Source: Pontibacterium sp049603715
GTDB taxonomy: Bacteria; Pseudomonadota; Gammaproteobacteria; Pseudomonadales; Balneatricaceae
NCBI GenBank assembly: GCA_049603715.1
Contig: JBMYSW010000015.1
Location: 18,144-82,143 of the forward strand
Reading direction: 5' to 3'
DNA: 64,000 bases
Numbering within the stretch: the first letter of the stretch is position 1; every line of letters begins with the position of its first letter. Below, piece after piece: positions 33,964 through 43,490 of the stretch. Position numbers and translations under genes: made by a program. The notes beneath the pieces are model-generated. The model searched no databases and was not told the DNA's origin. It saw only the letters and a list, made by a program, of their open reading frames with translations.

Positions 33964-35739
33964 ATGCGCAGCCATTATTGCGGCGATCTTCGAAAAGAAC
34001 ATATTGGTACAGAGATTACTTTAAGCGGCTGGGTTCACCGTCGTCGTGACCATGGTGGTGTTATCTTCCTAGACGTGCGTGACCGCGAAGGTATCACGCA
34101 GGTGGTGTTTGACCCAGATCGCGAAGAAAGCTTCAAGCTTGCTGACAGCGTGCGCAACGAATACGTCATTGAACTAAAAGGTTTGGTTCGCGAGCGCCCA
34201 GAAGGCACTGTTAACCCAGATATGCCAACAGGCGAAATCGAAGTGCTCGGCAAAGAGCTTGTTATCCTAAACAAGTCTGAAACACCTCCGTTCCAACTAG
34301 ACGACCACCAACAAGTAGGCGAAGACGTACGTTTGCGTCACCGCTACATCGACTTACGTCGCCCAGAAATGCAAGCCAAATTGCGTTTCCGTTCTAAGGT
34401 AACCAGCGCGATTCGCAACTACCTAGACGACAACGGTTTCCTAGATATCGAAACACCTATTCTTAACCGCGCTACACCAGAAGGCGCGCGTGACTACTTG
34501 GTGCCAAGCCGTACTCACGAAGGTAGCTTCTTTGCGTTGCCTCAGTCGCCACAGCTATTCAAGCAGCTATTGATGGTTGCAGGTTTTGACCGTTACTACC
34601 AAGTAGCTAAGTGTTTCCGTGACGAAGACTTGCGTGCTGACCGTCAGCCAGAATTTACTCAAATCGACATCGAAACTTCGTTTATGGGCGAAGAAGAGAT
34701 TATGGCGATGACAGAAACCATGATTCGTGGTTTGTTCAACGACTTGTTGAACATCGATCTGGGTGAGTTCCCACGTATGCCATACGCAGAAGCGATGCAG
34801 CGTTACGGTTCAGACAAGCCAGACCTGCGTTTCCCAATGGAGCTTGTTGATGTTGCCGACCTTATGGCAAACATCGAATTTAAAGTATTCGCTGGCCCAG
34901 CTAACGACCCGAAAGGTCGTGTTGCAGCCCTACGTGTACCAGGCGGTGCGCAGCTTACTCGTAAGATCATTGACGAGTACACCAAGTTTGTTGGCATCTA
35001 CGGTGCAAAAGGCTTGGCGTGGATTAAAGTTAACGACCTTGCAAGCGGCGTAGAAGGTCTGCAATCACCAATCGTTAAGTTCTTGGGTGACGAAGTTGCG
35101 ATGCAAATCATGGAGCGTCTAGGTGCGCAAGATGGTGATATCGTCTTCTTCGGTGCCGACAAAGAGAAAGTCGTAAGCGAAGCCCTTGGCGCGCTACGTA
35201 TTAAAGTAGGCGAAGACTTGAACATGGCTCAGTGCGAGTGGGCACCTTTGTGGGTTGTTGACTTCCCAATGTTCGAAGAAACCGACAATGGTGGCGTGAC
35301 TGCAATTCACCACCCATTCACAGCGCCAAGCTGTTCACCAGAAGAGCTAAAAGCGAACCCGCTTACGGCGCTATCTCGTGCTTACGACATGGTACTTAAC
35401 GGTTGCGAGCTTGGCGGTGGTTCTGTTCGTATCCATGACCAAGAAATGCAAAAGACTGTCTTCGAAGTCTTGGGTATCAGCGACGAAGAAGCAGAAGAGA
35501 AGTTTGGCTTCTTGCTTAACGCGCTTAAATACGGTGCGCCTCCACACGGTGGCTTGGCATTTGGCCTAGACCGTTTGATCATGCTGATGACAGGTACTGA
35601 GTCTATTCGTGAAGTCATTGCCTTCCCGAAAACTCAGAGTGCATCTTGTATGATGACAGAAGCACCAGGACAAGTAAGCGCTGCGCAGTTGCGCGAGCTG
35701 AACATCAAGCTTCGCGCTAAAGCAGAAAAATCTGAGTAA
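33964..35739 (+). CDS. aspS: Aspartyl-tRNA synthetase
   Basis: A 591-residue class II synthetase of the bacterial type. The N-terminal anticodon-binding domain (LSGWVHRRRDHGGVIFLDVRD, quoted in parts) is followed by the catalytic core with motif 2 FRDEDLRADRQPEFTQID and motif 3 GGLAFGLDRLIML; the bacterial insertion domain lies between. It charges tRNA-Asp in the cytoplasm. The codon bias is that of a highly expressed gene. Directly downstream is ruvC, without the yebC gene that often lies between them. Confidence 0.97.
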   Translation: MRSHYCGDLRKEHIGTEITLSGWVHRRRDHGGVIFLDVRDREGITQVVFDPDREESFKLADSVRNEYVIELKGLVRERPEGTVNPDMPTGEIEVLGKELVILNKSETPPFQLDDHQQVGEDVRLRHRYIDLRRPEMQAKLRFRSKVTSAIRNYLDDNGFLDIETPILNRATPEGARDYLVPSRTHEGSFFALPQSPQLFKQLLMVAGFDRYYQVAKCFRDEDLRADRQPEFTQIDIETSFMGEEEIMAMTETMIRGLFNDLLNIDLGEFPRMPYAEAMQRYGSDKPDLRFPMELVDVADLMANIEFKVFAGPANDPKGRVAALRVPGGAQLTRKIIDEYTKFVGIYGAKGLAWIKVNDLASGVEGLQSPIVKFLGDEVAMQIMERLGAQDGDIVFFGADKEKVVSEALGALRIKVGEDLNMAQCEWAPLWVVDFPMFEETDNGGVTAIHHPFTAPSCSPEELKANPLTALSRAYDMVLNGCELGGGSVRIHDQEMQKTVFEVLGISDEEAEEKFGFLLNALKYGAPPHGGLAFGLDRLIMLMTGTESIREVIAFPKTQSASCMMTEAPGQVSAAQLRELNIKLRAKAEKSE

Positions 35740-35761
35740 GTTTCTGTTTAACGTGTAAACC

Positions 35762-35787
35762 AACGGGCGCCTAATGCGCCCGTTTTG
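35762..35787 (+). terminator. Probable terminator of aspS
   Basis: AACGGGCG and CGCCCGTT stem with a seven-base loop and GTTTTG; short T tract. Placed between aspS and ruvC. Confidence 0.6.
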
Positions 35788-35864
35788 CGTTATGCTGAAA
35801 GTGAAATAGGCGAAATAAAAGCTGAAAGAAAAAGTTAAACAAATGCCAAAGCGCGGGGGAAGAT

Positions 35865-36362
35865 GTGCTAATTTTGGGAATTGACCCTGGTTCGCGTATT
35901 ACCGGATATGGCGTCATTAACTGGGTGGGCCAGCGCATAGAGTATGTTGCCAGTGGCTGTATTCGCATTCAAGGCAATGAGTTACCTGACCGTCTTAACC
36001 AAGTATTTAATGGCGTTAACGAAATTATTGAAACCTACTGCCCGCAAGAAATGGCCATTGAACGCGTGTTTATGGCAAAAAATGCCGACTCCGCTTTGAA
36101 GTTAGGGCAAGCGCGAGGCGTTGCGATTGTGGCAGGTACACAGCATCAGCTACCCGTTTCGGAATATGCCGCCCGCGAAGTAAAGCAAGCGGTGGTAGGC
36201 AAAGGTGGTGCAGATAAATCGCAAGTTCAGCATATGGTGGCCCATTTGTTAAAGTTACCGGGTTTGCCACAAGCCGACGCAGCCGATGCGTTGGCGATTG
36301 CAATTTGTCATGCCCATTCAACCGCGGCCAGCGTTGTGTTAGCGCGCTCGGTTCGACGATAA
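35865..36362 (+). CDS. ruvC: Holliday junction resolvase RuvC
   Basis: A 165-residue endonuclease that starts with GTG, preceded by GGGGGA. The acidic catalytic residues are D7 (GIDPG), E66 (MAIERVF), D138 and D141 (DAADALAIAICH), the full RuvC set. It cleaves Holliday junctions produced during recombination, in complex with RuvAB encoded directly downstream. Length is close to the usual 170-175 residues. Confidence 0.97.
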   Translation: MLILGIDPGSRITGYGVINWVGQRIEYVASGCIRIQGNELPDRLNQVFNGVNEIIETYCPQEMAIERVFMAKNADSALKLGQARGVAIVAGTQHQLPVSEYAAREVKQAVVGKGGADKSQVQHMVAHLLKLPGLPQADAADALAIAICHAHSTAASVVLARSVRR

Positions 36363-36387
36363 GTTATTTGAGTTTATAGGTGAAAGT

Positions 36388-37017
36388 GTGATCGCTCAGT
36401 TATCTGGACGCTTGATCGAAAAAATGCCACCGAGTTTAGTGGTGGATGTACATGGCGTAGGCTACGAGTTAGAAGCCTCTATGAATACGTTTTATAGTTT
36501 GCCTGAGGTTGGTAGAGAGCTAGTGATCTTTACCCATTTTGTGGTGCGGGAAGATGCGCAGCTACTATACGGTTTTGCCACCAAAGAAGAGCGCGTATTG
36601 TTTCGTCATCTCATCAAGGTTAACGGTGTTGGGCCAAAATTGGCGCTAACGATTTTATCGGGCATGAGTGCCCCAGACTTTGTGCGTGCAGTGAATGACC
36701 AAGATACTGCAGCCCTTGTGCGTTTACCGGGTGTGGGTAAAAAGACCGCAGAGCGACTCATCGTCGAGATGAAAGACCGCTTGGCTAACTTTACTGTCGC
36801 ATCGACTGATGACTTTAGCTTGGAAATGCAGTTGGTCGAAGGTGCGGCGTCAGCACCGGCAGTCGATTACACGGCCGAAGCGGAAAGTGCGCTGGTGGCC
36901 CTAGGTTACAAGCCGGTACAAGCGACCAAAGCGATTTCACAAGCCGAGAAACAATTGGGTGCTGGGGCTGATACTGAGTCCTTGATTCGCCAAGCGCTTA
37001 AGTCAATGCTGGCTTAA
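36388..37017 (+). CDS. ruvA: Holliday junction DNA helicase subunit RuvA
   Basis: A 209-residue protein beginning with GTG. The N-terminal OB-fold (SGRLIEKMPPSLVVDVHGVGYELE) and two helix-hairpin-helix motifs (GVGPKLALTILSG and GVGKKTAERLIVEM) bind the four-way junction. The C-terminal domain III (DYTAEAESALVALGYKP) contacts RuvB. The gap to ruvC is 25 bases and to ruvB 67, so the three genes form an operon. Confidence 0.97.
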   Translation: MIAQLSGRLIEKMPPSLVVDVHGVGYELEASMNTFYSLPEVGRELVIFTHFVVREDAQLLYGFATKEERVLFRHLIKVNGVGPKLALTILSGMSAPDFVRAVNDQDTAALVRLPGVGKKTAERLIVEMKDRLANFTVASTDDFSLEMQLVEGAASAPAVDYTAEAESALVALGYKPVQATKAISQAEKQLGAGADTESLIRQALKSMLA

Positions 37018-37084
37018 TTTATAGAGCTACCAATAAAAACCGTGATGAACGGTAACGTAAGATAGTTAAGGTAACGAGTGACCT

Positions 37085-38101
37085 ATGATTGAAGCTGATC
37101 GCTTTATTACACCCATTGCGAGCCCACAAGAAGAAGTGCAAGACCGCGCGATTCGTCCAAAGGCACTGGCCGATTACCAAGGTCAACCCAAAGTGCGTGA
37201 GCAAATGGAGATTTTTATTGAAGCGGCAAAAGGGCGCTCTGAGGCCTTAGATCATACCTTGATTTTTGGTCCGCCGGGGTTGGGTAAAACCACTCTCGCC
37301 AATATTATCGCCAGCGAAATGGGCTGTAATATCAAAACTACTTCGGGGCCTGTGTTAGATAAAGCCGGTGATTTGGCCGCATTGCTCACCAACCTCGAAG
37401 AGGGTGATGTGCTCTTTATCGATGAGATTCATCGTTTGAGTCCGCACGTGGAAGAGGTATTGTACCCCGCCATGGAGGACTACCAGCTCGATATTATGAT
37501 TGGCGAAGGCCCAGCGGCACGTTCAATCAAACTTGAGTTGCCGCCATTTACCCTTGTGGGTGCAACGACACGTGCGGGGTTGTTAACCAGCCCATTACGT
37601 GATCGCTTTGGTATTGTGCAGCGACTTGAATTTTACAATGTGACGGACTTGGCGGATATCGTGATGCGCTCGGCGCGCCTATCAGAAACAAGTTTGGAGC
37701 ATGACGGGGCGGTAGAAATCGCCAAGCGCTCTCGTGGTACGCCGCGTATCGCTAATCGCTTATTGCGTCGTGCGCGCGACTACGCGCAGGTAAAAGGCGA
37801 TGGCACCATTACCAAAGCCTTGGCCGACAGCGCGCTTGATATGCTCAACGTCGACCATTGTGGTTTTGACCACATGGACCGACGTATGTTGCTGGCGATG
37901 ATCGAAAAATTTGACGGTGGCCCCGTGGGTGTCGAGAGCTTAGCCGCAGCCATTAGTGAAGAGCGCGACACCATAGAAGACGTGCTAGAGCCTTACCTTA
38001 TTCAGCAAGGCTTTGTAATGCGTACCCCTCGTGGTCGTGTCGCAACACCTCATGCGTATCGCCATTTTGGTTTGGCGATAAACGAAGGGGAAGAGGGCTA
38101 G
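37085..38101 (+). CDS. ruvB: Holliday junction branch migration ATPase RuvB
   Basis: A 338-residue AAA+ motor. Walker A is G62-PPGLGKTT (62-70) and Walker B includes D113-EIH. The C-terminal winged helix (FDGGPVGVESLAAAI, RTPRGRVAT) contacts DNA. It drives branch migration with RuvA. The following 348 bases carry no gene, although ybgC lies at this position in many relatives. Confidence 0.97.
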   Translation: MIEADRFITPIASPQEEVQDRAIRPKALADYQGQPKVREQMEIFIEAAKGRSEALDHTLIFGPPGLGKTTLANIIASEMGCNIKTTSGPVLDKAGDLAALLTNLEEGDVLFIDEIHRLSPHVEEVLYPAMEDYQLDIMIGEGPAARSIKLELPPFTLVGATTRAGLLTSPLRDRFGIVQRLEFYNVTDLADIVMRSARLSETSLEHDGAVEIAKRSRGTPRIANRLLRRARDYAQVKGDGTITKALADSALDMLNVDHCGFDHMDRRMLLAMIEKFDGGPVGVESLAAAISEERDTIEDVLEPYLIQQGFVMRTPRGRVATPHAYRHFGLAINEGEEG

Positions 38102-38449
38102 CGAAATTTTACGATTGCGCATTTGTAATGCTTGTATTCGTTTATGAGACTGTTATTGTTGGCAAAACTTGCTGGCTAATTGACTGTTTTAAATCACTAT
38201 TCGTGGGCCTTAACTGAGGCATTAGCCTAGGCGCGGTGAAAGTGAATTTGGCAAAAAACAGCACGAATATGTGACTATTTTTGCCTCTGGTAAGTCAACG
38301 TTGGCGAGTCAAAAAGAAAAGCCATCAAAAGCAAGGAAAGCAGGAACAGCACCGTGCGCTCCTGTCTTTTGAAACACTATTAATTTTAATCGCTTGATAG
38401 ATAAGCGCCCATGCTAATGCGTTAGCAGTGTGCGCAGGTAAAACGTGTT
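38102..38449. other. Intergenic region between ruvB and tolQ
   Basis: 348 bases without a credible ORF, in a place where related genomes carry ybgC. A stem with internal loop at 38341-38364 (CAGGA/TCCTG with GCAC/GTGC) followed by TCTTTTG may terminate ruvCAB transcription. No recognisable ybgC remnant was found by eye. The region must also contain the tolQ promoter. Confidence 0.45.
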
Positions 38450-39127
38450 ATGGAAAAGATGTCGATTGTAAGTCTGGTGCTTAATGCCAGTGTTGTGGTT
38501 CAGCTGGTCATGTTGTTATTGGTGCTGGCATCCGTAACCTCATGGGTGATGATTTTTCAGCGTCAGTTCTTTTTGCGTAAAACGCGTAAAGCACTGCGCA
38601 ACTTTGAAGACAAATTTTGGTCTGGCATCGACCTAGGCGTGTTATTTCGCGAAGCAAGCGAACACCCACAAGAAGAATCGGGTGCCGAGAATATCTTTGT
38701 TGCTGGCCTAAAAGAATACCAGCGCCTAACCAAACAACGCGGTGCCGATGCAGACGCCGTGATGGACGGTGTTCAGCGTGCCATGCGCGTGGCCATGTCT
38801 CGCGAAGAAGAAAAGCTAGAGCAACACCTTCCTTTCCTTGCCTCTGTCGGTTCGGTTAGCCCGTACGTCGGTCTATTTGGTACGGTGTGGGGTATCATGA
38901 ACTCCTTCCGTGGTTTGGCGAATACTCAACAAGCCACTTTGGCCTCCGTTGCGCCGGGTATCTCCGAAGCATTGATCGCGACGGCAATTGGCCTGTTTGC
39001 TGCGATTCCAGCGGTTATTGCTTACAACCGCTTCTCAGCTCAATCTGAGTCTATCTTGGCGAGTTACGAAACCTTTGCTGACGAGTTTTCGGCCATTCTT
39101 CACCGCCGTATTCACGCGTCTAACTAA
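38450..39127 (+). CDS. tolQ: Tol-Pal proton channel subunit TolQ
   Basis: A 225-residue inner membrane protein homologous to ExbB/MotA. Three membrane helices are visible: residues about 13-35 (QLVMLLLVLASVTSWVMIFQ), one near 135-157 (FGTVWGIMNSF region) and one near 170-195 (ALIATAIGLFAAIPAVIAYN). It forms the proton-driven motor of the Tol system with TolR. It opens the operon tolQRAB-pal-cpoB, all on this strand with small gaps. Confidence 0.96.
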   Translation: MEKMSIVSLVLNASVVVQLVMLLLVLASVTSWVMIFQRQFFLRKTRKALRNFEDKFWSGIDLGVLFREASEHPQEESGAENIFVAGLKEYQRLTKQRGADADAVMDGVQRAMRVAMSREEEKLEQHLPFLASVGSVSPYVGLFGTVWGIMNSFRGLANTQQATLASVAPGISEALIATAIGLFAAIPAVIAYNRFSAQSESILASYETFADEFSAILHRRIHASN

Positions 39128-39141
39128 TTGGAGCAATTGCG

Positions 39142-39558
39142 ATGATTAGACGCCGTAAACGCGCCCGTAAACTCAACGCCGAAATTAACGTTGTACCTTA
39201 CATCGACGTCATGATGGTGTTGTTGGTGATCTTTATGGTTGCTGCGCCGTTAATGACCCAAGGTGTTAAAGTTGAGTTGCCTGATGTAAATGCCGAGTCG
39301 GTTGACAGTAAAGAAGACGAGCCAATTGTCATCAGCGTAGATATTAACGCCCAGTACTATATCGATGTGGGTGGCGATGCCACTGAGCCGGTTAGTGCTG
39401 AAGTCGTGCAAGACCGAGTACGTAAAATTTTAGCCACTAATCAGACCAAACTCTTATTGGTACGGGGAGATAAAGGCGTGAATTACGATGCAGTGGTAAA
39501 ACTGATGGTGCTTTTGCAGGGTGCTGGTGCCACCTCCGTCGGTTTGGTCACAGAGTAG
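39142..39558 (+). CDS. tolR: Tol-Pal proton channel subunit TolR
   Basis: A 138-residue ExbD-like protein. One membrane helix contains the proton-translocating aspartate D22 (YIDVMMVLLVIFMVAAPLM), and the rest is a periplasmic domain (DVNAESVDSKEDEPIVISV). It works with TolQ as the stator of the Tol motor. The gap after tolQ is 14 bases, and the following tolA start is 9 bases beyond its stop. Confidence 0.96.
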   Translation: MIRRRKRARKLNAEINVVPYIDVMMVLLVIFMVAAPLMTQGVKVELPDVNAESVDSKEDEPIVISVDINAQYYIDVGGDATEPVSAEVVQDRVRKILATNQTKLLLVRGDKGVNYDAVVKLMVLLQGAGATSVGLVTE

Positions 39559-39567
39559 GTGACGACG

Positions 39568-40461
39568 ATGCGAGCCTATCTCATCCCCGTCGTTTTAGCG
39601 GTGAGCTTGCATGCTGTATTGGCCCTGCTGTTTGTTGACTTGTGGGGCTCTGAACCCGAAGTCAAAGTAAAACGCCCCGAGCATATCAATGCCACTATGG
39701 TGGATTTAGAGGCGCTCTTGGCAAAGCGTCGTGCCATTGAAAATGCCAAGCGCGAAGCAGAACAAAAGCGCTTAGCAGACATTGCTCGTAAAAAAGCGGC
39801 AGAGCAAAAACGCATAGCGGACGCCAAAGCGAAGCGCGAAGCAGAAGCTGCCGCCAAACGTAAAGCAGCGCAAGAAAAAGAGGCGCAGCGCAAAGCGGCG
39901 GCAGAAGCCGAGCGTAAGCGAATAGAAAAGCTAAAAGCCGACGCCATCGCTAAAAAGAAAGCCGATGCCGAAGCAAAAGCTGCACAGCAAAAACGCGAAG
40001 CCGAAGAAAAAGCGCGAGCGGAAGAAGCGGCGCGGGTAGCCGAGGCTGAACGTAAAAAAGCGCAAGAAGCACAGCGATTAGCTGAACTAGCGGCTGAGCA
40101 AGCATTATTGGATCAAGCGTTGGCAGAAGAAGCCGCGCTGATGCAGCAAGCTGAAGAAGAGCAGGTGATTAAAAGTTACGAAAGCTATATTCGTGACACC
40201 ATCACCCGGAACTGGAAGCGCTCGCCCAACGCGCGTAACGGTATGGTGGTTGAAGTTGCCATTCGTCTGCTGCCTACAGGTTACATCGACGAAGCCTTTG
40301 TTAAGCAGTCCAGTGGCGACAGTCGCTTCGACCGAGATGCCTTAACAGCGGTGCTAAAAGCGGAGTCTTTTCCTGGTTTGAGGGATGTGGACCCTGTGTT
40401 GTTTGATCGAATCTTTAGATCTTTTACCTTAAAGTTCCGCCCAGAAGATTTGCGTAACTAA
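39568..40461 (+). CDS. tolA: Cell envelope integrity protein TolA
   Basis: A 297-residue protein with an N-terminal membrane anchor (residues 4-22), a long helical Ala/Lys/Glu-rich domain II (about 50-195) and a C-terminal globular domain III (NWKRSPNARNGMVVEVAIRLLPTGYIDEAFV, quoted in parts) that contacts TolB and Pal. The chosen ATG at 39568 has AGGTGA upstream and is nearer to the family start than the GTG at 39559. The length is shorter than in enterics because domain II is short. Confidence 0.93.
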   Translation: MRAYLIPVVLAVSLHAVLALLFVDLWGSEPEVKVKRPEHINATMVDLEALLAKRRAIENAKREAEQKRLADIARKKAAEQKRIADAKAKREAEAAAKRKAAQEKEAQRKAAAEAERKRIEKLKADAIAKKKADAEAKAAQQKREAEEKARAEEAARVAEAERKKAQEAQRLAELAAEQALLDQALAEEAALMQQAEEEQVIKSYESYIRDTITRNWKRSPNARNGMVVEVAIRLLPTGYIDEAFVKQSSGDSRFDRDALTAVLKAESFPGLRDVDPVLFDRIFRSFTLKFRPEDLRN

Positions 40462-40564
40462 CCTTATCGACCTGCACAGTAGGCGCAGGGATAAGGATTA
40501 AAATAATAACCAAAGCCCAAGCTTGGTAAACGTTTGTAAAAGGCCAAGCCCAGCGAGGAGTATT

Positions 40565-41863
40565 ATGAAGTCTGTTTTAGTAGTAGCGGCAATGGTGTTA
40601 GGCCTGTTTACCCAAATGGCCCGCGCTGAGCTAACCATCGAAATTACCGAAGGTATTGATAAGCCCACAGCCATTGCGGTGGTTCCTTTTTCGTGGGCTG
40701 GTGGCTTTGGCTTAGAGGCTGAGCCTGCTGCGGTGATTGGTAACGACTTGGCACGCAGTGGCTTATTTGCGGTTATGAATCCGGCAAACATGTTAAGCAC
40801 GCCTTCTAGCAGCCAAAATGTAAGCTACCGCGATTGGCGCTTAGGTGGTCAAGAATACGTGTTGGTGGGGCAGGCGCGCCCACGTGGTGCCGATGCTGTA
40901 GAAATTGATTACGAACTACTCGACGTTTACGGTGAGAGTGTTATCTACTCCGGTAAGGTGGCGTCTTCGCGTCAGGGTATTCGCGATGCAGCACATAGTA
41001 TTGCGGACATTGTGTACGAACAGCTAACGGGTTTGCGTGGTGCGTTTCGTACGCGTTTGCTCTACGTGAGCGTTAACAAGCAGGTTGACGGTAGCCGCCA
41101 ATACAACCTTTTTTACTCTGACTCAGACGGTGAGCGCGCGACCTCTATCTTGTCATCTAAAGAGCCTATCTTATCGCCAAGCTGGTCTAAAGATGCCCGC
41201 CGTATCGCTTACGTATCCTTTGAAAACGAGCGTCCGCAAATCTTTATTCACGATTTAGCGACAGGGCAGCGCCAACGTCTAGCGTCTTTCCCTGGTCTTA
41301 ACGGTGCGCCGGCATGGTCGCCAGATGGCACTAAACTTGCGTTAGTTTTATCGAAGGACGGCAACCCAGAGATTTACATTTTTGACATGGTGGCACGCAG
41401 CCTCACACGCATGACACACCATTACGGTATCGACACAGAGCCCGCTTGGGCGGCCGATGGTCAAAGCATTATCTTTACCTCAGACCGGGGTGGTCAGCCA
41501 CAGATTTACCGTTTGAGCTTTCAATCGCGTCAAATCGAGCGTCTAACCTTCGAAGGTAATTATAATGCTCGTGCGTCGCTCACCGATGACGGTCGTTTCT
41601 TGGCGATGGTTCACCGCGGTGCCGACAATGAGTTCCGAATTGCGGTGCAAGATTTAAAAACGGGTCGACTCGATATTTTGACTCGAACTATGCTGGATGA
41701 GTCGCCAACCATTTCGCCTAACGGCAGCATGATTTTATATGCTACACAGGTGGGTGAGCGGGGTGTTTTAGCCGGCGTGACCCTAGATGGGGGTATAAAG
41801 TTCTTATTACCGTCAACTTCTGGGGATGTACGTGAGCCTGCATGGTCTCCGTACTTGCAATAA
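40565..41863 (+). CDS. tolB: Tol-Pal translocation protein TolB
   Basis: A 432-residue periplasmic protein with a signal peptide of about 21 residues (MKSVLVVAAMVLGLFTQMARA), an N-terminal alpha/beta domain, and a C-terminal six-bladed beta-propeller with repeated DG/W motifs (ILSPSWSKDARRIAYVS, GAPAWSPDGTKLALVL, TEPAWAADGQSIIFTS). It links Pal and TolA. The start at 40565 is chosen because it begins at the signal peptide and is preceded by GAGGAG; an upstream in-frame ATG at 40523 is rejected. Confidence 0.95.
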   Translation: MKSVLVVAAMVLGLFTQMARAELTIEITEGIDKPTAIAVVPFSWAGGFGLEAEPAAVIGNDLARSGLFAVMNPANMLSTPSSSQNVSYRDWRLGGQEYVLVGQARPRGADAVEIDYELLDVYGESVIYSGKVASSRQGIRDAAHSIADIVYEQLTGLRGAFRTRLLYVSVNKQVDGSRQYNLFYSDSDGERATSILSSKEPILSPSWSKDARRIAYVSFENERPQIFIHDLATGQRQRLASFPGLNGAPAWSPDGTKLALVLSKDGNPEIYIFDMVARSLTRMTHHYGIDTEPAWAADGQSIIFTSDRGGQPQIYRLSFQSRQIERLTFEGNYNARASLTDDGRFLAMVHRGADNEFRIAVQDLKTGRLDILTRTMLDESPTISPNGSMILYATQVGERGVLAGVTLDGGIKFLLPSTSGDVREPAWSPYLQ

Positions 41864-41972
41864 TGAGGTACTACGATTAACGTATGCCTCAGGTAGGATA
41901 AATTTCAAAGGCTTAGCGCGAAAATTGTCAAATTCGCAATCTTCGCAATATAGAATAATACGGGAGTATTCA

Positions 41973-42518
41973 ATGCGAGCTATCAATGCTACTAAAGCTG
42001 CTGCACTAGCACTTTCTGTTGCCTTCGCAGCAGGTTGTGGTACTAACAGCACGAACGACACTGATTCTACAGGTGCAACTACAGGTACTACAGGCGCAAC
42101 TACTGCTCCTGTGACTGAAACACCAGTTGCGACTTCACAAGTGGTGGTTGAAGAAGTCATCAAGCCAATGGTTGACCTAGCGGCGCTTCAGTCTGTTTTC
42201 TACTTCGACTTCGATAAGTCTGTAGTAAAAGCAGCAGGTTTTGCTGACCTAGAAAAACACGCTGCGTACTTGGTTGCAAACCCAAGCGCATCTGTTCGCC
42301 TAGAAGGTCATGCCGATGAGCGTGGTACACGTGAATACAACATGGCACTAGGTGAAAACCGTGCTAACGCTGTTGCGCGTTTCCTACAGGTAAACGGCGT
42401 CTCTGCTTCACAATTGGAAGTCATCAGCTACGGCGAAGAAAAGCCTGAGTTGACTGGCCACAACGAAGCATCTTGGGCTGAAAACCGTCGCGTAGAGATC
42501 AAGTACGTTACTAAATAA
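41973..42518 (+). CDS. pal: Peptidoglycan-associated lipoprotein Pal
   Basis: A 181-residue outer membrane lipoprotein. The lipobox is AFAAGC with the modified C22; position +2 is not Asp, so outer membrane sorting is expected. A Thr/Ala-rich linker (TTGTTGATTAPVTETPVAT, in parts) is followed by an OmpA-like domain that binds peptidoglycan (GHADERGTREYNMALGENRAN). The gene lies 109 bases after tolB and 2 bases before cpoB. Longer in-frame starts at 41826 overlap tolB and are not used. Confidence 0.96.
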   Translation: MRAINATKAAALALSVAFAAGCGTNSTNDTDSTGATTGTTGATTAPVTETPVATSQVVVEEVIKPMVDLAALQSVFYFDFDKSVVKAAGFADLEKHAAYLVANPSASVRLEGHADERGTREYNMALGENRANAVARFLQVNGVSASQLEVISYGEEKPELTGHNEASWAENRRVEIKYVTK

Positions 42519-42520
42519 GT

Positions 42521-43417
42521 ATGAAGCATACTCTACTGCGAGCAGGTATGACGTTGGCGCTAGTTTCTAGCGTCGATGTTTATGCTGCCAATCTACCCCC
42601 AGTTATCGAGATTTCTTCGGAGTCGCAAGCGTTTATTCCTGCCCAAGCGCCTGCAGCACCAAAGCAAGATAACGCGGGGGTGGCTCAATTATTAGTGTTA
42701 GTTGAGCAACTCAAATCCGAAGTACAAAGTTTACGTGGTCAAGTTGAAGCGCAAAATTTTCGCATAAAGAAAATGGAAGCGGCACAACTCGACCGATATC
42801 GCGATCTCGACCGACGTATGTCTTCGGTAATGCAGCAAGTAGCGGAGCAAGCAAAGCATACGCCTCGTCCGCCTGTTGATGCTGCCGTGATTGCCGGCCA
42901 AGTGCCTGTGGTTGTTCCACCGGCGACGCCAGCTCCGGCTCCGGCCGTGGAGCAAACACCCGCGCCAGTTGAAGCTGCTGAGCCTGAAGAGCCTGTCGTA
43001 GCTACGCCGCCTGCGCCGCAAGCGCCTGTGGTTGTTGAGCCGCCAAAAGTGACAGATGCTCAAGCCTACCGCGAAGCGTTTGCATTGCTTCGTGCGCGTC
43101 AAAACAGGCAAGCTATTGAGGCTTTTGAAGTCTTTATCAAAGAGTATCCAACTAGCCCGCTTGTTGCGAATGCCTACTTTTGGATGGGTGAGGCCTACCG
43201 TTTGCAGCAAAATCCAGAGGCGGCGCGCGAACAGTTTATGGTGGTTGTAGGGCAATACCCAGATAACCCCAAAACACCGACTGCGGCGTTTCGTTTAGGT
43301 GTGATTTACGCTGAGCTAGGCGATGCCGAGCGCTCAAAAGAATATCTCGACTATGTGTTAACCAACCACCCGGACTCTAACGTGGTGCCGATGGTTAAAG
43401 ACTTTCAAAACAAATAG
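42521..43417 (+). CDS. cpoB: Cell division coordinator CpoB (YbgF)
   Basis: A 298-residue periplasmic protein with a signal peptide (MKHTLLRAGMTLALVSSVDVYA), an N-terminal coiled coil (LVLVEQLKSEVQSLRGQVEAQ and after), a long Pro/Val/Ala-rich linker and C-terminal TPR repeats (LLRARQNRQAIEAFEVFI, YFWMGEAYRLQQNPEAA, AAFRLGVIYAELGDAER). It coordinates peptidoglycan synthesis and Tol function during division. It is co-transcribed with pal, the gap being two bases. Confidence 0.92.
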   Translation: MKHTLLRAGMTLALVSSVDVYAANLPPVIEISSESQAFIPAQAPAAPKQDNAGVAQLLVLVEQLKSEVQSLRGQVEAQNFRIKKMEAAQLDRYRDLDRRMSSVMQQVAEQAKHTPRPPVDAAVIAGQVPVVVPPATPAPAPAVEQTPAPVEAAEPEEPVVATPPAPQAPVVVEPPKVTDAQAYREAFALLRARQNRQAIEAFEVFIKEYPTSPLVANAYFWMGEAYRLQQNPEAAREQFMVVVGQYPDNPKTPTAAFRLGVIYAELGDAERSKEYLDYVLTNHPDSNVVPMVKDFQNK

Positions 43418-43421
43418 TCAT

Positions 43422-43456
43422 CACACAGGCTAGGGCGGCTCCCTACGCCTGTGTTT
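43422..43456 (+). terminator. Hairpin between cpoB and queC
   Basis: CACACAGGCTAGGG and CCCTACGCCTGTGT pair with a single bulged base and five-base loop; the T tract is short. Probably a partial terminator after the tol operon. Confidence 0.6.
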
Positions 43457-43490
43457 CATCTGTTTTTCGCAATTCCTTAAGGTTCTTATC